DNA of 16,868 nucleotides, taken from contig JAFUBJ010000268.1 in NCBI GenBank assembly GCA_017460265.1, positions 1 to 16,868 on the forward strand. Reading direction: 5' to 3'. The position numbers were made by a program, and so were the translations under genes. The notes under the pieces were generated by a model. It worked only from the letters and a program-made list of their open reading frames with translations. It ran no database searches and was not told where the DNA came from. Position 1 is the first letter of the stretch, and every line of letters starts with the position of its first letter. Below are positions 1 through 8,091 of the stretch, piece after piece. Source of the DNA: Atopobiaceae bacterium. GTDB lineage: Bacteria; Actinomycetota; Coriobacteriia; Coriobacteriales; Atopobiaceae.

Positions 1-33
1 GGAGGAGGAGTAGCCGCCTCCCCAGTCGATCAT
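1..33 (-). CDS. Next minor tail protein, N-terminal 11 codons only (partial)
   Basis: ATG at 33 overlaps the stop of the upstream 929-aa gene as ATGA, which points to translational coupling. A GAGGAGGG ribosome-binding site lies just upstream, inside the end of the previous gene. Only MIDWGGGYSSS is visible before the window ends. Position in the operon, after the tape measure and a large distal tail gene, makes another tail-tip or baseplate protein likely. The 11 residues are too few to name a family. Confidence 0.6.
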   Translation of the reverse strand, partial: MIDWGGGYSSS

Positions 34-2819
34 TCGCCCTCCTCACCGTATCCCTCGGGGACCGCGAGGTAGCTCTCGGTGAGCCTGACCTCGGTCGCGT
101 TTATGGAGACCCCGACGGCGCTCGTGTTGTAGGCGTCGGAGATGTTGCCCACCTGCACGTCGGCCTCGTAGGCGGACCCCACGGGGGTGCGCACGAAGCA
201 CGGCCCGACGTGGCGTGCCAGCTCGCTCACGAGCGAGCGCTGGTCGCGGTCGAGCCTCATGAGGTCGGTGGAGAAGGTGGACGTCCTCGACACCGCGGAG
301 TCCCAGTAGCCAGCGGTCTTGCCGTCGAGGTGCGCCCGCGCCTCGAAGCCCTCCTTGAAGGCGTCCGCGAGCTCAAGGTTGAATGGCAGGTCGACCGACC
401 TCTCGCCGAAGTCGATTCTCAGGTGTCCCCACCTGAGCTCGTAGGGCACGTCCCTGAAGTCCACGTCGCCGTCAGCCGTCCTCGTGGCGAGCCTGTAGGC
501 CAGCTCCTCGGCGTCGGAGAACGGTGCCACGGGGTCGACCATGGGCGTGCCGAAGGGGACGTCTGAGGCGATGAGGTAGGGGCCGTCGACGGTGAGCCTG
601 TAGATGTCGCAGACGTCCGTCTGGGCCGCACCAGAGGGCGCAGACGGCGTTATCGTGGCAGACATGGACTCTCGGTCAACGACCACCGTCCCGTCGGGGC
701 ATACGGCCTTGTGCGACCAGTCCACGGTGAAGTCGACGCCCGCGGTCCCGGAGGACAGGAGCGTGTCGGGGTCGGTCGCCACGAGGTCCACGTCGTAGGT
801 CGCGCCGTCGCGAAGGACGAGGTCAGCGGGCGCGGTGACGGTGGTGGCCCACGCGCTCACGTCGGATGACCACGTGAGGTCTGGCGTCAGGGCGGTGGCC
901 CAGACCACGTCCCCAGCCGCCTGCCGCTCCTCGCCTCCGGGTGCGTGCGTGAAGTTGCCGCGTGAGGTGACGGTGAGCACCATCTGCGCCTTGGCGCAGT
1001 CGGTGGACACGGCGAAGGTGACGGGCTGGGACTCGACCTTCCCAGACTGCCCGACCACCACGCCGACCTCGCAGGTGGGCGCGTCGGCGATGGTGACGGT
1101 GGCCTCGTCGGACTCCACCCAGTCCCCGCCAGCGGTGACCATGACCACGAGGGTGAGGGACGTGGCGTCGCCGTAGGACTCGGGCGGGATGGAGCAGGAC
1201 GTGTTGGCGTCCTCGGAGGACGCGACCTCGCGGCGCTCGGAGCCGATGACCTGCATGACCTGCCACGCCACCTGGTTGCCTGCGGCGAACGACCACGAGA
1301 GCCCGACGGACTGGCCCCTCGCCACGATGGCGGGGACGGACAGCACTGGCTCCGATGGGGTGGACGATGGGACAACGGGGGCGTTGTTGGCGGGGAAGCA
1401 CCACGGGGACGCGGTGACGATGCCCTGCTCGTCTATCGACCTCCTCGCCCTCACGTAGTAGGGCACGCCCTCGTCGAGGCCCCTCACGTAGAGCCACGCG
1501 GAGTGCTGGAACCCCGTCGCGGGGGAATCGTCCTCCCATGCCACGTCGAAGTTCGTGGGCTGGTCGGTGGACTCCCACGCGTCCTCGTGCTCCGACCACG
1601 ACACCTGCGTGGTGGTGGAGTCGTCCGTGTCCCACCCGAGGTGGAGGGCTATCGATGAAGAGTCGTTTGGGGCGACCGAGATGAAGGTCACGGAGTCGTC
1701 GGTGGTGGCGTCGGTGGCGTGGTAGAGGCACTTGGCCTCCACGGGGACGGAGCGGCGCTTCACGGCCCCGCGCTCGGTAAGGACCATGTACCACGTGTGG
1801 CGCTTGTTGGACGGCCTCGCGTCGGAAACCAGGTCGCAGAGGCCCGTGCAGCTCCCGTCGTCCTCGGCCACGTCCTCCCACTCGGACACGTCCACCTCGG
1901 CCATGGTGATGGCGGAGGCAATCTGCGTGTCGGCTATGCGGTAGAGCGTGACCTTGTCCACGGGGGTCGTTGAGGACGCGTTGGTCTTGATGCGGACGGT
2001 GACTATCCCCTGCCCCGTGTCGTCAGACTTGACTATTGAGGAGATGGACGCCTGCGCGGGCGGTGCCACCATGTAGGACTTGGTGACCTCCTTCGAGTTC
2101 CCCGCAATCCCGCGTGCGTAGGCATGCACGGTGAGCTTCATCCACTGGCCGGGGACCAGCGCGGACGCCGCCGCTATCTGGCGCGAGACCTCTATCTCCT
2201 CGTCGGTGGAGGTTGCCGCGTCCCCCCACACCCTCTCGGTCCTGTAGTCGGTGTTGAGGTTGGCCGAGTCGACCCTCGTTATGTACCAGCGCGTGTCGTA
2301 GCGCTCGTAGCTGTCCTCGCCGGGGTCGGTCGTGATGGTGGTCGACATGGTGCCCGTGTCGGGGTCGAGCTCGATGTCCGCAATCTCGGGTGCCCTCGGA
2401 GTGCGGAAGGTCATGGAGACGTTGGCGTGCGTCTGGCCCTTCGTGTTGATGGCGAAGACGTCGGCCTTCACCGACTGGAGGTAACGACCCTCCTTGAAGG
2501 GGTGGTACGCCCTGCGGTCGTACCAGACGGTGTGGCTGTCTGCCGTCCCCTGGTCGCGCACCCATATGTTGTCGCCCGTGGGGTGGGCGGTGCCCCTCTG
2601 CTCCACGAGGGACTTGGACATGTCCTTGGACGCCTGGAAGACCCACTTGGAGTCGACGCACGCCCACTTGTGGTTCGAGTCGTCGAGCGCGTCGGCGGGG
2701 TTGCCCCACGACGCGGTGATGGTGCCGTGGAGCAGGGTGTCGTGCGTGCCGTCCTCCCCTCGCTCGATGCGGAGGTTCTTCGGGCCGGGGCTCGGCTTCC
2801 TCGTGATGTTGGTTGCCAC
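30..2819 (-). CDS. Large distal tail / minor tail protein with Ig/Fn3-like repeats (929 aa)
   Basis: The start is GTG at 2819, four bases after a GGAGG ribosome-binding site, and the tape measure stop lies two bases upstream. The protein is acidic and rich in Thr, Ser, Val and Asp. Roughly residues 20-780 read as a chain of beta-sandwich (fibronectin III / Ig-like) units, with recurring patterns such as 'YYVRARRS' near 460 and 'LTLVVMVTAGG' near 565. Residues from about 790 to 929 look different: a WGHLRIDFGERSVDLPFNLE stretch, then a segment ending in 'LARHVGPCFVRTPVG' that resembles the beta-rich domains of distal tail proteins. No separate Dit gene lies between the tape measure and this gene, so this protein may supply that role. 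I infer a virion tail-tip location and possible host-surface contact. No enzymatic motif is evident. The family is not firmly recognised. Confidence 0.75.
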   Translation of the reverse strand: MATNITRKPSPGPKNLRIERGEDGTHDTLLHGTITASWGNPADALDDSNHKWACVDSKWVFQASKDMSKSLVEQRGTAHPTGDNIWVRDQGTADSHTVWYDRRAYHPFKEGRYLQSVKADVFAINTKGQTHANVSMTFRTPRAPEIADIELDPDTGTMSTTITTDPGEDSYERYDTRWYITRVDSANLNTDYRTERVWGDAATSTDEEIEVSRQIAAASALVPGQWMKLTVHAYARGIAGNSKEVTKSYMVAPPAQASISSIVKSDDTGQGIVTVRIKTNASSTTPVDKVTLYRIADTQIASAITMAEVDVSEWEDVAEDDGSCTGLCDLVSDARPSNKRHTWYMVLTERGAVKRRSVPVEAKCLYHATDATTDDSVTFISVAPNDSSSIALHLGWDTDDSTTTQVSWSEHEDAWESTDQPTNFDVAWEDDSPATGFQHSAWLYVRGLDEGVPYYVRARRSIDEQGIVTASPWCFPANNAPVVPSSTPSEPVLSVPAIVARGQSVGLSWSFAAGNQVAWQVMQVIGSERREVASSEDANTSCSIPPESYGDATSLTLVVMVTAGGDWVESDEATVTIADAPTCEVGVVVGQSGKVESQPVTFAVSTDCAKAQMVLTVTSRGNFTHAPGGEERQAAGDVVWATALTPDLTWSSDVSAWATTVTAPADLVLRDGATYDVDLVATDPDTLLSSGTAGVDFTVDWSHKAVCPDGTVVVDRESMSATITPSAPSGAAQTDVCDIYRLTVDGPYLIASDVPFGTPMVDPVAPFSDAEELAYRLATRTADGDVDFRDVPYELRWGHLRIDFGERSVDLPFNLELADAFKEGFEARAHLDGKTAGYWDSAVSRTSTFSTDLMRLDRDQRSLVSELARHVGPCFVRTPVGSAYEADVQVGNISDAYNTSAVGVSINATEVRLTESYLAVPEGYGEEGE

Positions 2820-2820
2820 G

Positions 2821-5673
2821 CTACCTCCTGAGGTTGTAGCTGCGGATGCCCGCGGCTATGTCGCGGACCATCTGGTTCGCGTCTGCCGAGGCGTCGTAGT
2901 TGAGCGTGATGTAGATGTCTCCGCCGCCCGAGCCGCCCATCCGCCCCGACACCTGGTCGGCTATCTCGCTCGCGAAGGGGCCCGTGAATCGGCGGTTCGT
3001 CAGCGGGAAGATGCCGGTGCTGCCACCGTGCGAGTAGACGGCCTCGGCCCCGGCCTCGCCGATGTACCCCGCGTCGGTGAGCGTCGCCTTCGTGGCGATG
3101 AACCCGTCGGCGTGCCTCGGGATGATCGCCCCCGCAGCCTTCGGGGCCTGCGTGACCGTCGAGGTCGAGCGGTAGTTGGTCACTACGTCGACCGTCTTGC
3201 TGTAGAGGCTGTCGATGGCGCTCTTCGCGTTCCAGATCGCCCCCGCGACCGCGCCGCCTGCGACGTTGCCCGTGACGCTCACGCTCACCGTCTTTCCTGA
3301 CAGCGCGCCGATGGCCCCGTTTGCCGCCCCGACGTTCGTCACGAGCGTCCCGTCCGTCGCGTTGCCCGTACCCACCACGGCCGCGGTCTTGTCGTTGAGC
3401 ACGGTGGAGTTCACCACGTCGATGTCGCCGACCATCTGCGCCGCGCTCGCGCTGACGTCGCTGGCCGTGCCGCTGAAGGACGAGCTGACGACGTCTGTCG
3501 AGGTCGCAAGCCCCAGCAGCGAGTCCTGTATGTATCCCACGGGGTCGGCTATGAAGTTGCCGATCTCCTCGAAGAAGCCCTTGACCGCGTCGAGCGCGCC
3601 ACCCACGAAGTCGACCACGCCCTGCACCGCCCCCGAGACCGTCGACGCCCAGCCGTCCCAGTCTATGGACGAGAGCCAGCCGCCGAGGTCGCTCATGGCG
3701 TCGCACAGGGCGCCGCCTATCTGCTCCGCCACCGGCCCAACGGCGTCGATTACCGGACCGAACGCCTCGCCGAGGTGCGAGACGAGCCCCACAAGGAAGT
3801 CGAGCGCGCCGGAGGCGAGGTCGAGGCTGGAGGAGAGCGCGGGCAGTGCCGCATTGGCGAAGCCCTCAACGATCGGCCCCACGGCCTCGATGTACCCTCC
3901 GAGGGCCTCCGCAACCTTGCCCCCGAACTCCGAGAGCTTCGCACCGACGTCGCCGAGCGCCCCAGAGTTCTCCGAGAGCCACGAGCCCGCGCCGCCGAAG
4001 GCCTTGCCCAGCGCGTCGGTTATCGGCCTCGCGAGGTCGACCGCCTTCGTTGCGAGCCCGCCCGTCGCCTCGTCAACGATGGAGACGAGAGCGGACGACA
4101 GCTCGGGGGCGACCGAACTAATGACCCCAGGGAGCTCGCGCACAATTGATCCGACCGCGTTGGCCGCTACGGGGGCGACGTTCCTCACGACGTCCTGGAC
4201 GGACTCGCTGAGGTTCTTGGTCACGCGGGACATGTCGCCGATGTAGTTGCCCTCATCGTCGGTCTTGCCGAGCTCCGCAACCCAGTCCGTCCAGGCGCCC
4301 TTCATCTTCGAGATGGAGCCCTGGACGGTCTTGGCACCCTCCATGGCCGCGTAGCCCGACAGCCCGAGGTAGTCGACGTAGTCCACGAGCGCCTGCTGGC
4401 AGTCTGCCATGCTGTCGATGGTGAGGTCGCCGGCCTTTCCCTGCGCGACGCGCCATTCGTTGGCCTTGTCGATGACCTCCTGCATGCCCTCCTTGGTGCC
4501 CTTGATGCCGAGCCCCAGGGAGTCGAGCGTCTGGTACATCCCGCGGGAGACCGACATGAAAACGTCGGAGACCGTGTTCGGGTCGATGCCCTTGGCGCTC
4601 ACGATGTCGGCCTGAGCCCTGATGACGCGGTTCGCGAGGTCGGCTGCTGCCCGGGCGTCACCGCCGAGCGACTCCTTGAGCCCCGTCGAGAGGAGGTTGA
4701 CCCGCTCGAGGTAGTCGTTCTGCGATATCTGCATCTCCGAGAACGCGCTCTTCGACCGCTCCTCGACGGTGGACCACACGTCGTCGCCGAGCGACAGCTT
4801 GATGCCTCCGCTCAGCTGCTGGAAGTCGCCGAACGCGTCAAGGGACGACTTCGCTATGGCACCGACGGCGGCAGTCACGGCGGTCACTGCAGGTGCAGCG
4901 ACCTTGGCTATGGACGAGAGGGCCTTGCCCGCCGCTCCGCCGATGGAGCCGAGCACCGAGCCCACCTTGGTCGCCATGCCCTTGAAGACGCTCACGACAG
5001 GCCCGACGACGGCTGAGGCCGCCTCGCGCACGAAGGAGAAGCCGGCCTTGGCGACGTTCGCGATGCCGCTGAGCGTGCGGCCGACCCTGCCCGTAATAGA
5101 CGAGAAGGCCTCGCCGACGAACGAGGCGGTGCCGGACACCGTCCCCTTGAGAGCCGCCATCCCTGAGCTCGCCTTGGCCGACACCTCGGAGAGCGCCTCG
5201 CCGTAGATGGAGCCGAGCTTTCCGATGGGCGAGGCCTTGATGGTCCTCCCCATGTCGGCGAAGGCGTCGGAGTAGACGCTGCCGACCTTGGCGACCGCGC
5301 CGCGCATCCCCTCGCCGATGCCCCTCATGCGGTCGCCGAGGCCCTTGAATCCGTCGGAAAGCTTCTTCTGCACCGACTTGGACACCTCGTCGCTGGCCTT
5401 CTCGGCCGGGCTGCGCATCCCCTCGGCGAGCCTCTTGCCCGCGTCCTTGCCGGCGTTCTCGGCAGCCTTGGGGATGGTGTCGTTCAGCTTGCCCGCGGCG
5501 CTCTTCGCGCCCTTCGCCGCGCCCTCGGACACGCCGCTCTCGATGGCGTTGCCGGCCTCCTTGCCGGCGCTCACGGCGGCGGGCTTCAGCTCGGCGCTGA
5601 TGCGCTTCTGGACGCCCTTGAGGGACGGGATGATCGTGATGTAGCCCTGTGCCACCTCTATGCGGCCTGCCAT
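2821..5673 (-). CDS. Tail tape measure protein (950 aa)
   Basis: I chose ATG at 5673 because AAGGAG lies seven bases upstream; the open frame continues further upstream but without a good site. The N-terminus, with 'GYITIIPSLKG' at 10-20, is the usual opening of actinobacterial phage tape measures. Residues 20-280 are Ala/Gly/Ser/Lys-rich and helical. Around 280-490 lies a conserved core containing 'FQQLSGGIKLSLG' and a tryptophan pair in 'KGAWTDWVAELGK'. Hydrophobic stretches occur near 220-275 and 520-760. The C-terminus carries a 'ADGFIATKATLTDAGYIGEAGAEAVY'-type motif, of which only the pattern is diagnostic: it is found near the end of many tape measures. The protein sets tail length, is wrapped by the assembly chaperones encoded just upstream and leaves the tail during DNA ejection. 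At about 1.5 angstrom per residue (general rule) this suggests a tail near 140 nm. Confidence 0.95.
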   Translation of the reverse strand: MAGRIEVAQGYITIIPSLKGVQKRISAELKPAAVSAGKEAGNAIESGVSEGAAKGAKSAAGKLNDTIPKAAENAGKDAGKRLAEGMRSPAEKASDEVSKSVQKKLSDGFKGLGDRMRGIGEGMRGAVAKVGSVYSDAFADMGRTIKASPIGKLGSIYGEALSEVSAKASSGMAALKGTVSGTASFVGEAFSSITGRVGRTLSGIANVAKAGFSFVREAASAVVGPVVSVFKGMATKVGSVLGSIGGAAGKALSSIAKVAAPAVTAVTAAVGAIAKSSLDAFGDFQQLSGGIKLSLGDDVWSTVEERSKSAFSEMQISQNDYLERVNLLSTGLKESLGGDARAAADLANRVIRAQADIVSAKGIDPNTVSDVFMSVSRGMYQTLDSLGLGIKGTKEGMQEVIDKANEWRVAQGKAGDLTIDSMADCQQALVDYVDYLGLSGYAAMEGAKTVQGSISKMKGAWTDWVAELGKTDDEGNYIGDMSRVTKNLSESVQDVVRNVAPVAANAVGSIVRELPGVISSVAPELSSALVSIVDEATGGLATKAVDLARPITDALGKAFGGAGSWLSENSGALGDVGAKLSEFGGKVAEALGGYIEAVGPIVEGFANAALPALSSSLDLASGALDFLVGLVSHLGEAFGPVIDAVGPVAEQIGGALCDAMSDLGGWLSSIDWDGWASTVSGAVQGVVDFVGGALDAVKGFFEEIGNFIADPVGYIQDSLLGLATSTDVVSSSFSGTASDVSASAAQMVGDIDVVNSTVLNDKTAAVVGTGNATDGTLVTNVGAANGAIGALSGKTVSVSVTGNVAGGAVAGAIWNAKSAIDSLYSKTVDVVTNYRSTSTVTQAPKAAGAIIPRHADGFIATKATLTDAGYIGEAGAEAVYSHGGSTGIFPLTNRRFTGPFASEIADQVSGRMGGSGGGDIYITLNYDASADANQMVRDIAAGIRSYNLRR

Positions 5674-5677
5674 CTCG

Positions 5678-6094
5678 TCACTCCTTCCTGTCGAACCAAT
5701 CGTCGAACTCGGCGATGGGGATGGCCCCGTGCCCGTAGCGCACGACGTCCTCATCGCCCCTCGTCCACGGCGTCTCGAGTGCGCTCGGACGCCGGACTGA
5801 CCCCTTGCCGTTGACGCGCGTGTAGAGCCACTGCATGCCGCGCAGCTCGTTCACGAGCATGGCGAGCAGCTGGGCGTTGACCGACCCGCCCATCCACAGC
5901 ACGCGCTCCCCGTCCTCGGGTCTCAGCGCGCGCATCGTCTGCGAGTCGGGCGGCAGATAGCGCAAGAAGTGGGCGAGCGACCGCATCTGCAGCCGCCCGC
6001 CCACGTCATCGAGCGTGTATGTGGTCATCGTCATGAGGTCGTAGTCGAGGGCCCCACCGTGCTCGCGCACGATGACGGCGAGGCGCTCTATTCC
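5678..6094 (-). CDS. Tail assembly chaperone, frameshifted C-terminal extension (GT part, 138 aa)
   Basis: This frame is open across the end of the first chaperone gene and has no convincing start of its own. It is most simply reached by a -1 shift at GGGGGAA (6091-6097), after which translation reads GGA ATA GAG and continues to the TGA at 5678. The product would be a 261-aa fusion: 123 residues of the first chaperone plus 138 from this frame. The extension holds 'LDDVGGRLQMRSLAHFLRYLPPDSQTMRAL', a helical segment followed by a charged C-terminus. In lambda the equivalent G and GT proteins load the major tail protein onto the tape measure and are absent from the virion. Position between the major tail protein and the tape measure fits this. 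An internal ATG near 6034 could give a shorter independent product, but its ribosome-binding site is weak. Confidence 0.8.
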   Translation of the reverse strand, partial: GIERLAVIVREHGGALDYDLMTMTTYTLDDVGGRLQMRSLAHFLRYLPPDSQTMRALRPEDGERVLWMGGSVNAQLLAMLVNELRGMQWLYTRVNGKGSVRRPSALETPWTRGDEDVVRYGHGAIPIAEFDDWFDRKE

Positions 6095-6462
6095 CCCTGG
6101 GTCACGCCGTCCTCGTCGGAGGCCTCGTCCCACGCGTCGAAGAACGCGTTCACGTCGTCCAGGTCGAGCTCCGACACGACGCTCTCGGGGACGTAGCGCC
6201 CGAGGAAGCGCTGGAAGGCGAGCGTCGCCTCGAAGCCGTCGAGCGGCTCCCCGCCCTCCTTGTAGAAGAGCATCAGCTCACTGGTCTTGAGCGAGCTTCG
6301 CAGCGGTACCTTGTAGGTGTGCTCCTCGACCACGTATGTCGGCTCGCCGTCCTCGCCGAGGACGAGCGCTCCGTCACCGTCCGTGACCGCCTGCTGGACG
6401 GGGACCACGACGTCGATGTAGCGGCGCTTGCGGTTCCCGAGCTTCACGACCTTCCTTGCCAT
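6088..6462 (-). CDS. Tail assembly chaperone, short form (gpG-like, 124 aa)
   Basis: The start is ATG at 6462 after a GGGAGGGGAG stretch, 19 bases downstream of the major tail stop. The protein begins with a basic strand-rich segment (KRRYIDVVV) and turns strongly acidic at the end, with 'ELDLDDVNAFFDAWDEASDEDG' marking the final helix. This size, charge pattern and location between the major tail and tape measure genes are typical of gpG-type chaperones. The last three sense codons (CAG GGG GAA) carry the probable slippery site, so a fraction of ribosomes should continue into the next frame. Most product is expected to be this short form, with the fusion a minority. The product is non-structural and acts in tail assembly. 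Confidence 0.88.
   Translation of the reverse strand: MARKVVKLGNRKRRYIDVVVPVQQAVTDGDGALVLGEDGEPTYVVEEHTYKVPLRSSLKTSELMLFYKEGGEPLDGFEATLAFQRFLGRYVPESVVSELDLDDVNAFFDAWDEASDEDGVTQGE
6091..6097 (-). promoter_or_regulatory. Probable -1 ribosomal frameshift site (GGGGGAA)
   Basis: In the zero frame the codons are CAG GGG GAA TAG. A one-base backward slip re-pairs the GGG-decoding tRNA perfectly on GGG, and reading continues as GGA ATA GAG in the chaperone extension frame. The stop codon immediately after GAA would slow the ribosome. The second half (GAA) does not fit the strict X XXY YYZ rule, so this may be a P-site slip rather than a tandem slip. Conservation of the G/GT arrangement in siphoviruses supports it. 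Confidence 0.75.
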
Positions 6463-6481
6463 CTTCCGCTCCCCTCCCGCG

Positions 6482-7078
6482 CTAGGCGCTCAGCGTGGTG
6501 CCGTCGTCGAAGTAGATGTGGATGTTCTTGCCGGTGCCGTCGTCGTAGGCGGACACCTCGGTCGGCACGGAGGCCATCGAGTTCGCGACGAATGTGACGT
6601 CGATGCCGTTGGTGACCTGCCCGTTCGGGATGAGGACGATGGCGCGGGCGTCGCCGTCCTTGAGCTTCCACGCGAACGCCTGGTTGGGCGCGAGGTCGGG
6701 GCCGATGGACAGGTGGATCTTCTGCCCCGCCTGCTGGGTGGCCGCGGTCCTGTCCACGTTGTCCTCGCCGAACTTGCGGCACAGGACGGCGTAGTTCATA
6801 AACTGCAGCTCGGTGTAGGTGACGGTGCCCGTGAAGTCGTCGAGGCCACGGCGCACCGTGCCGCGGTTCATCTCCTTGAAGTCGGTGAGAGAAAGCGTCG
6901 TGGACAGGGTGATGCCGTCCTCGCCGAGGTAGCCCGTCCCCGTGAACCCCTGGATGGCGGTGAGGGCGGCGTCGAAGTCGGCGGGGATGGTGGTGATGAC
7001 GTCCCCTGCGAGGGCCGCGCCGGTGGTGGGCGTCTGGTCTGCCAGGGGTACGAAGATTTCCTTGCTGTTGAGTGCCAT
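6482..7078 (-). CDS. Major tail (tube) protein (198 aa)
   Basis: ATG at 7078 follows AAGGAGGT, the best ribosome-binding site of the connector/tail block, and this fits a protein needed in hundreds of copies. The site overlaps the stop of the tail terminator gene. The sequence is beta-rich with many Thr, Gly and Val residues, for example 'GYLGEDGITLSTTLSLTDFKEMNRGTVRRG' (residues about 49-78), then 'FTGTVTYTELQFMNYAVLCRKFG' and 'DARAIVLIPNGQVTNG'. This matches the usual actinophage major tail protein in length and in position between tail terminator and chaperones. It polymerises into the hollow tail tube. There is no added C-terminal Ig domain. Confidence 0.9.
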   Translation of the reverse strand: MALNSKEIFVPLADQTPTTGAALAGDVITTIPADFDAALTAIQGFTGTGYLGEDGITLSTTLSLTDFKEMNRGTVRRGLDDFTGTVTYTELQFMNYAVLCRKFGEDNVDRTAATQQAGQKIHLSIGPDLAPNQAFAWKLKDGDARAIVLIPNGQVTNGIDVTFVANSMASVPTEVSAYDDGTGKNIHIYFDDGTTLSA

Positions 7079-7090
7079 CGAGGCACCTCC

Positions 7091-7489
7091 TTAGTCTACG
7101 TGCGCCGCCCGGCAGCCGACCTCGCAGAGGAAGGTCGCCATGGGCGCGTCTTGGTGTTGCGGGTCCGTCTGCGGCTGGGGCAGGCCGCCGAAGCCGACGC
7201 CGTAGGTCTGGACCCCGCCGATGGGCGGGTAGTCCACGTTCATGGAGTCGAGGAGGGCGTACGCCTGCCTCGCGACGTCCATCGCCTCGGTCGCGTCCGC
7301 GCCGTAGGCGTCAACCCCCACGCGGTGGGAGTCGAGGACTGGCCACGTCCTGCCGCCGCCGGAGGAGCGCAGCACGACGAGCGGCAGGCGCTCCATGAGG
7401 TTGTCGGGGACGGGCTCGGGCACTGCGTCAACGCCGCGGCCGGTGAGCCACTCGGCGAGCGCGGCGGGCATGTCGATTGGCACCTCCAC
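7091..7489 (-). CDS. Tail terminator protein (132 aa)
   Basis: GTG at 7489 directly follows the TAG stop of the neck gene with no gap, and a GGGGGCGA stretch lies upstream. An ATG six codons later (MPAALAEW) has GGAGGT about 11 bases upstream and is an alternative start. The protein opens with a helix ('MPAALAEWLTGRGVDAVPEPVPDN') followed by beta strands ('PLVVLRSSGGG', 'HRVGVDAYGADATEAMDVARQAYALLDS'). That layout fits gpU-like tail terminators, which cap the tube at its head-proximal end and form the joining face. The call rests on fold pattern and on position just before the major tail gene. Confidence 0.82.
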   Translation of the reverse strand: MEVPIDMPAALAEWLTGRGVDAVPEPVPDNLMERLPLVVLRSSGGGRTWPVLDSHRVGVDAYGADATEAMDVARQAYALLDSMNVDYPPIGGVQTYGVGFGGLPQPQTDPQHQDAPMATFLCEVGCRAAHVD

Positions 7490-7747
7490 CTACATCGCCC
7501 CCTCGAGCTTGCGGTTCGCGATGAGCTGCCTCACCGGGTCCGGGTACTTGTGGGCGAAGACGGTCGCGATGGGGCGCGGCCCGTAGGGGCCGCTTCCGCC
7601 GACGGCCGAGCGCTCGTATCCGAGGCCACCCATGCGCCCGACAGCCTCCGAGGCGTGGGCGTGGAGCATGCCCTTGGTGCCGTCGGAGTTGAGCACCTGC
7701 TGGAACCCCTCCGACAGGTACTCGATTTCGAAGGTCGCGTCCGCCAT
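7490..7747 (-). CDS. Neck protein, HK97 gp10-like short form (85 aa)
   Basis: ATG at 7747 lies two bases after the upstream stop, with GGAGGGGG five bases ahead; the frame extends upstream but those codons overlap the head closure gene. The sequence runs 'FEIEYLSEGFQQVLNSDGTKGMLHAHASEAV', a helix-bearing start, then a Gly-rich loop 'MGGLGYERSAVGGSGPYGPRPIATVFA', and a final helix 'PVRQLIANRKLEGAM'. Short actinobacterial phage proteins of this form sit between the head closure protein and the tail terminator. They are classed with HK97 gp10, a tail-completion/neck component. It is shorter than the 110-150 residues common in other gp10 relatives. Confidence 0.75.
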   Translation of the reverse strand: MADATFEIEYLSEGFQQVLNSDGTKGMLHAHASEAVGRMGGLGYERSAVGGSGPYGPRPIATVFAHKYPDPVRQLIANRKLEGAM

Positions 7748-7749
7748 GG

Positions 7750-8091
7750 CTACCCCCTCCACTCGACGAGCGGCGCCCGCATGTGCGAGACGGCGCCGGT
7801 CGGGCTGCGGACCTCCATCGGCACCCCGTCCACGAGCCACGTGCGCCCCTGGAACGAGACGCGGTCGCCCTGGCTGACGTCGGAGCCGGCGGGGCAGAGC
7901 AGCGTCGCCCTCGACAGGGACGCGTCGCGCTGGGCGCCGTCGAACTCCGTCTCGGTGGACGCGCCCTGCAGCGAGCACCCGGCGAGCTCGTGGGACTCGG
8001 CGTTCGCCCAGTCGGGCAGCTCGCGGCCTCCCCTCACGACCTTGGCCGCGCGCAGGACGGTCACCGCGTCAACGCACCAGCTCGGCAGCAT
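7750..8091 (-). CDS. Head closure (stopper) protein (113 aa)
   Basis: ATG at 8091 abuts the TAG of the adaptor gene. Two overlapping purine-rich stretches (GGAGG then GAGGT) precede it. The protein shows the short SH3-like pattern expected of stoppers: 'LLCPAGSDVSQGDRVSFQGRTWLVDG' at about 64-90, then 'VPMEVRSPTG' and a final 'VEWRG'. Family members bind below the adaptor ring and close the DNA channel until the tail docks. The assignment rests on that beta motif and on conserved gene order (adaptor, stopper, neck, tail terminator). Confidence 0.8.
   Translation of the reverse strand: MLPSWCVDAVTVLRAAKVVRGGRELPDWANAESHELAGCSLQGASTETEFDGAQRDASLSRATLLCPAGSDVSQGDRVSFQGRTWLVDGVPMEVRSPTGAVSHMRAPLVEWRG

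Noticed and set aside
2468..3706. 412-codon minus-strand frame spanning the tape measure/tail gene junction
   Set aside because: Arg/Gly/His-rich low-complexity shadow of two well-supported genes in another frame.
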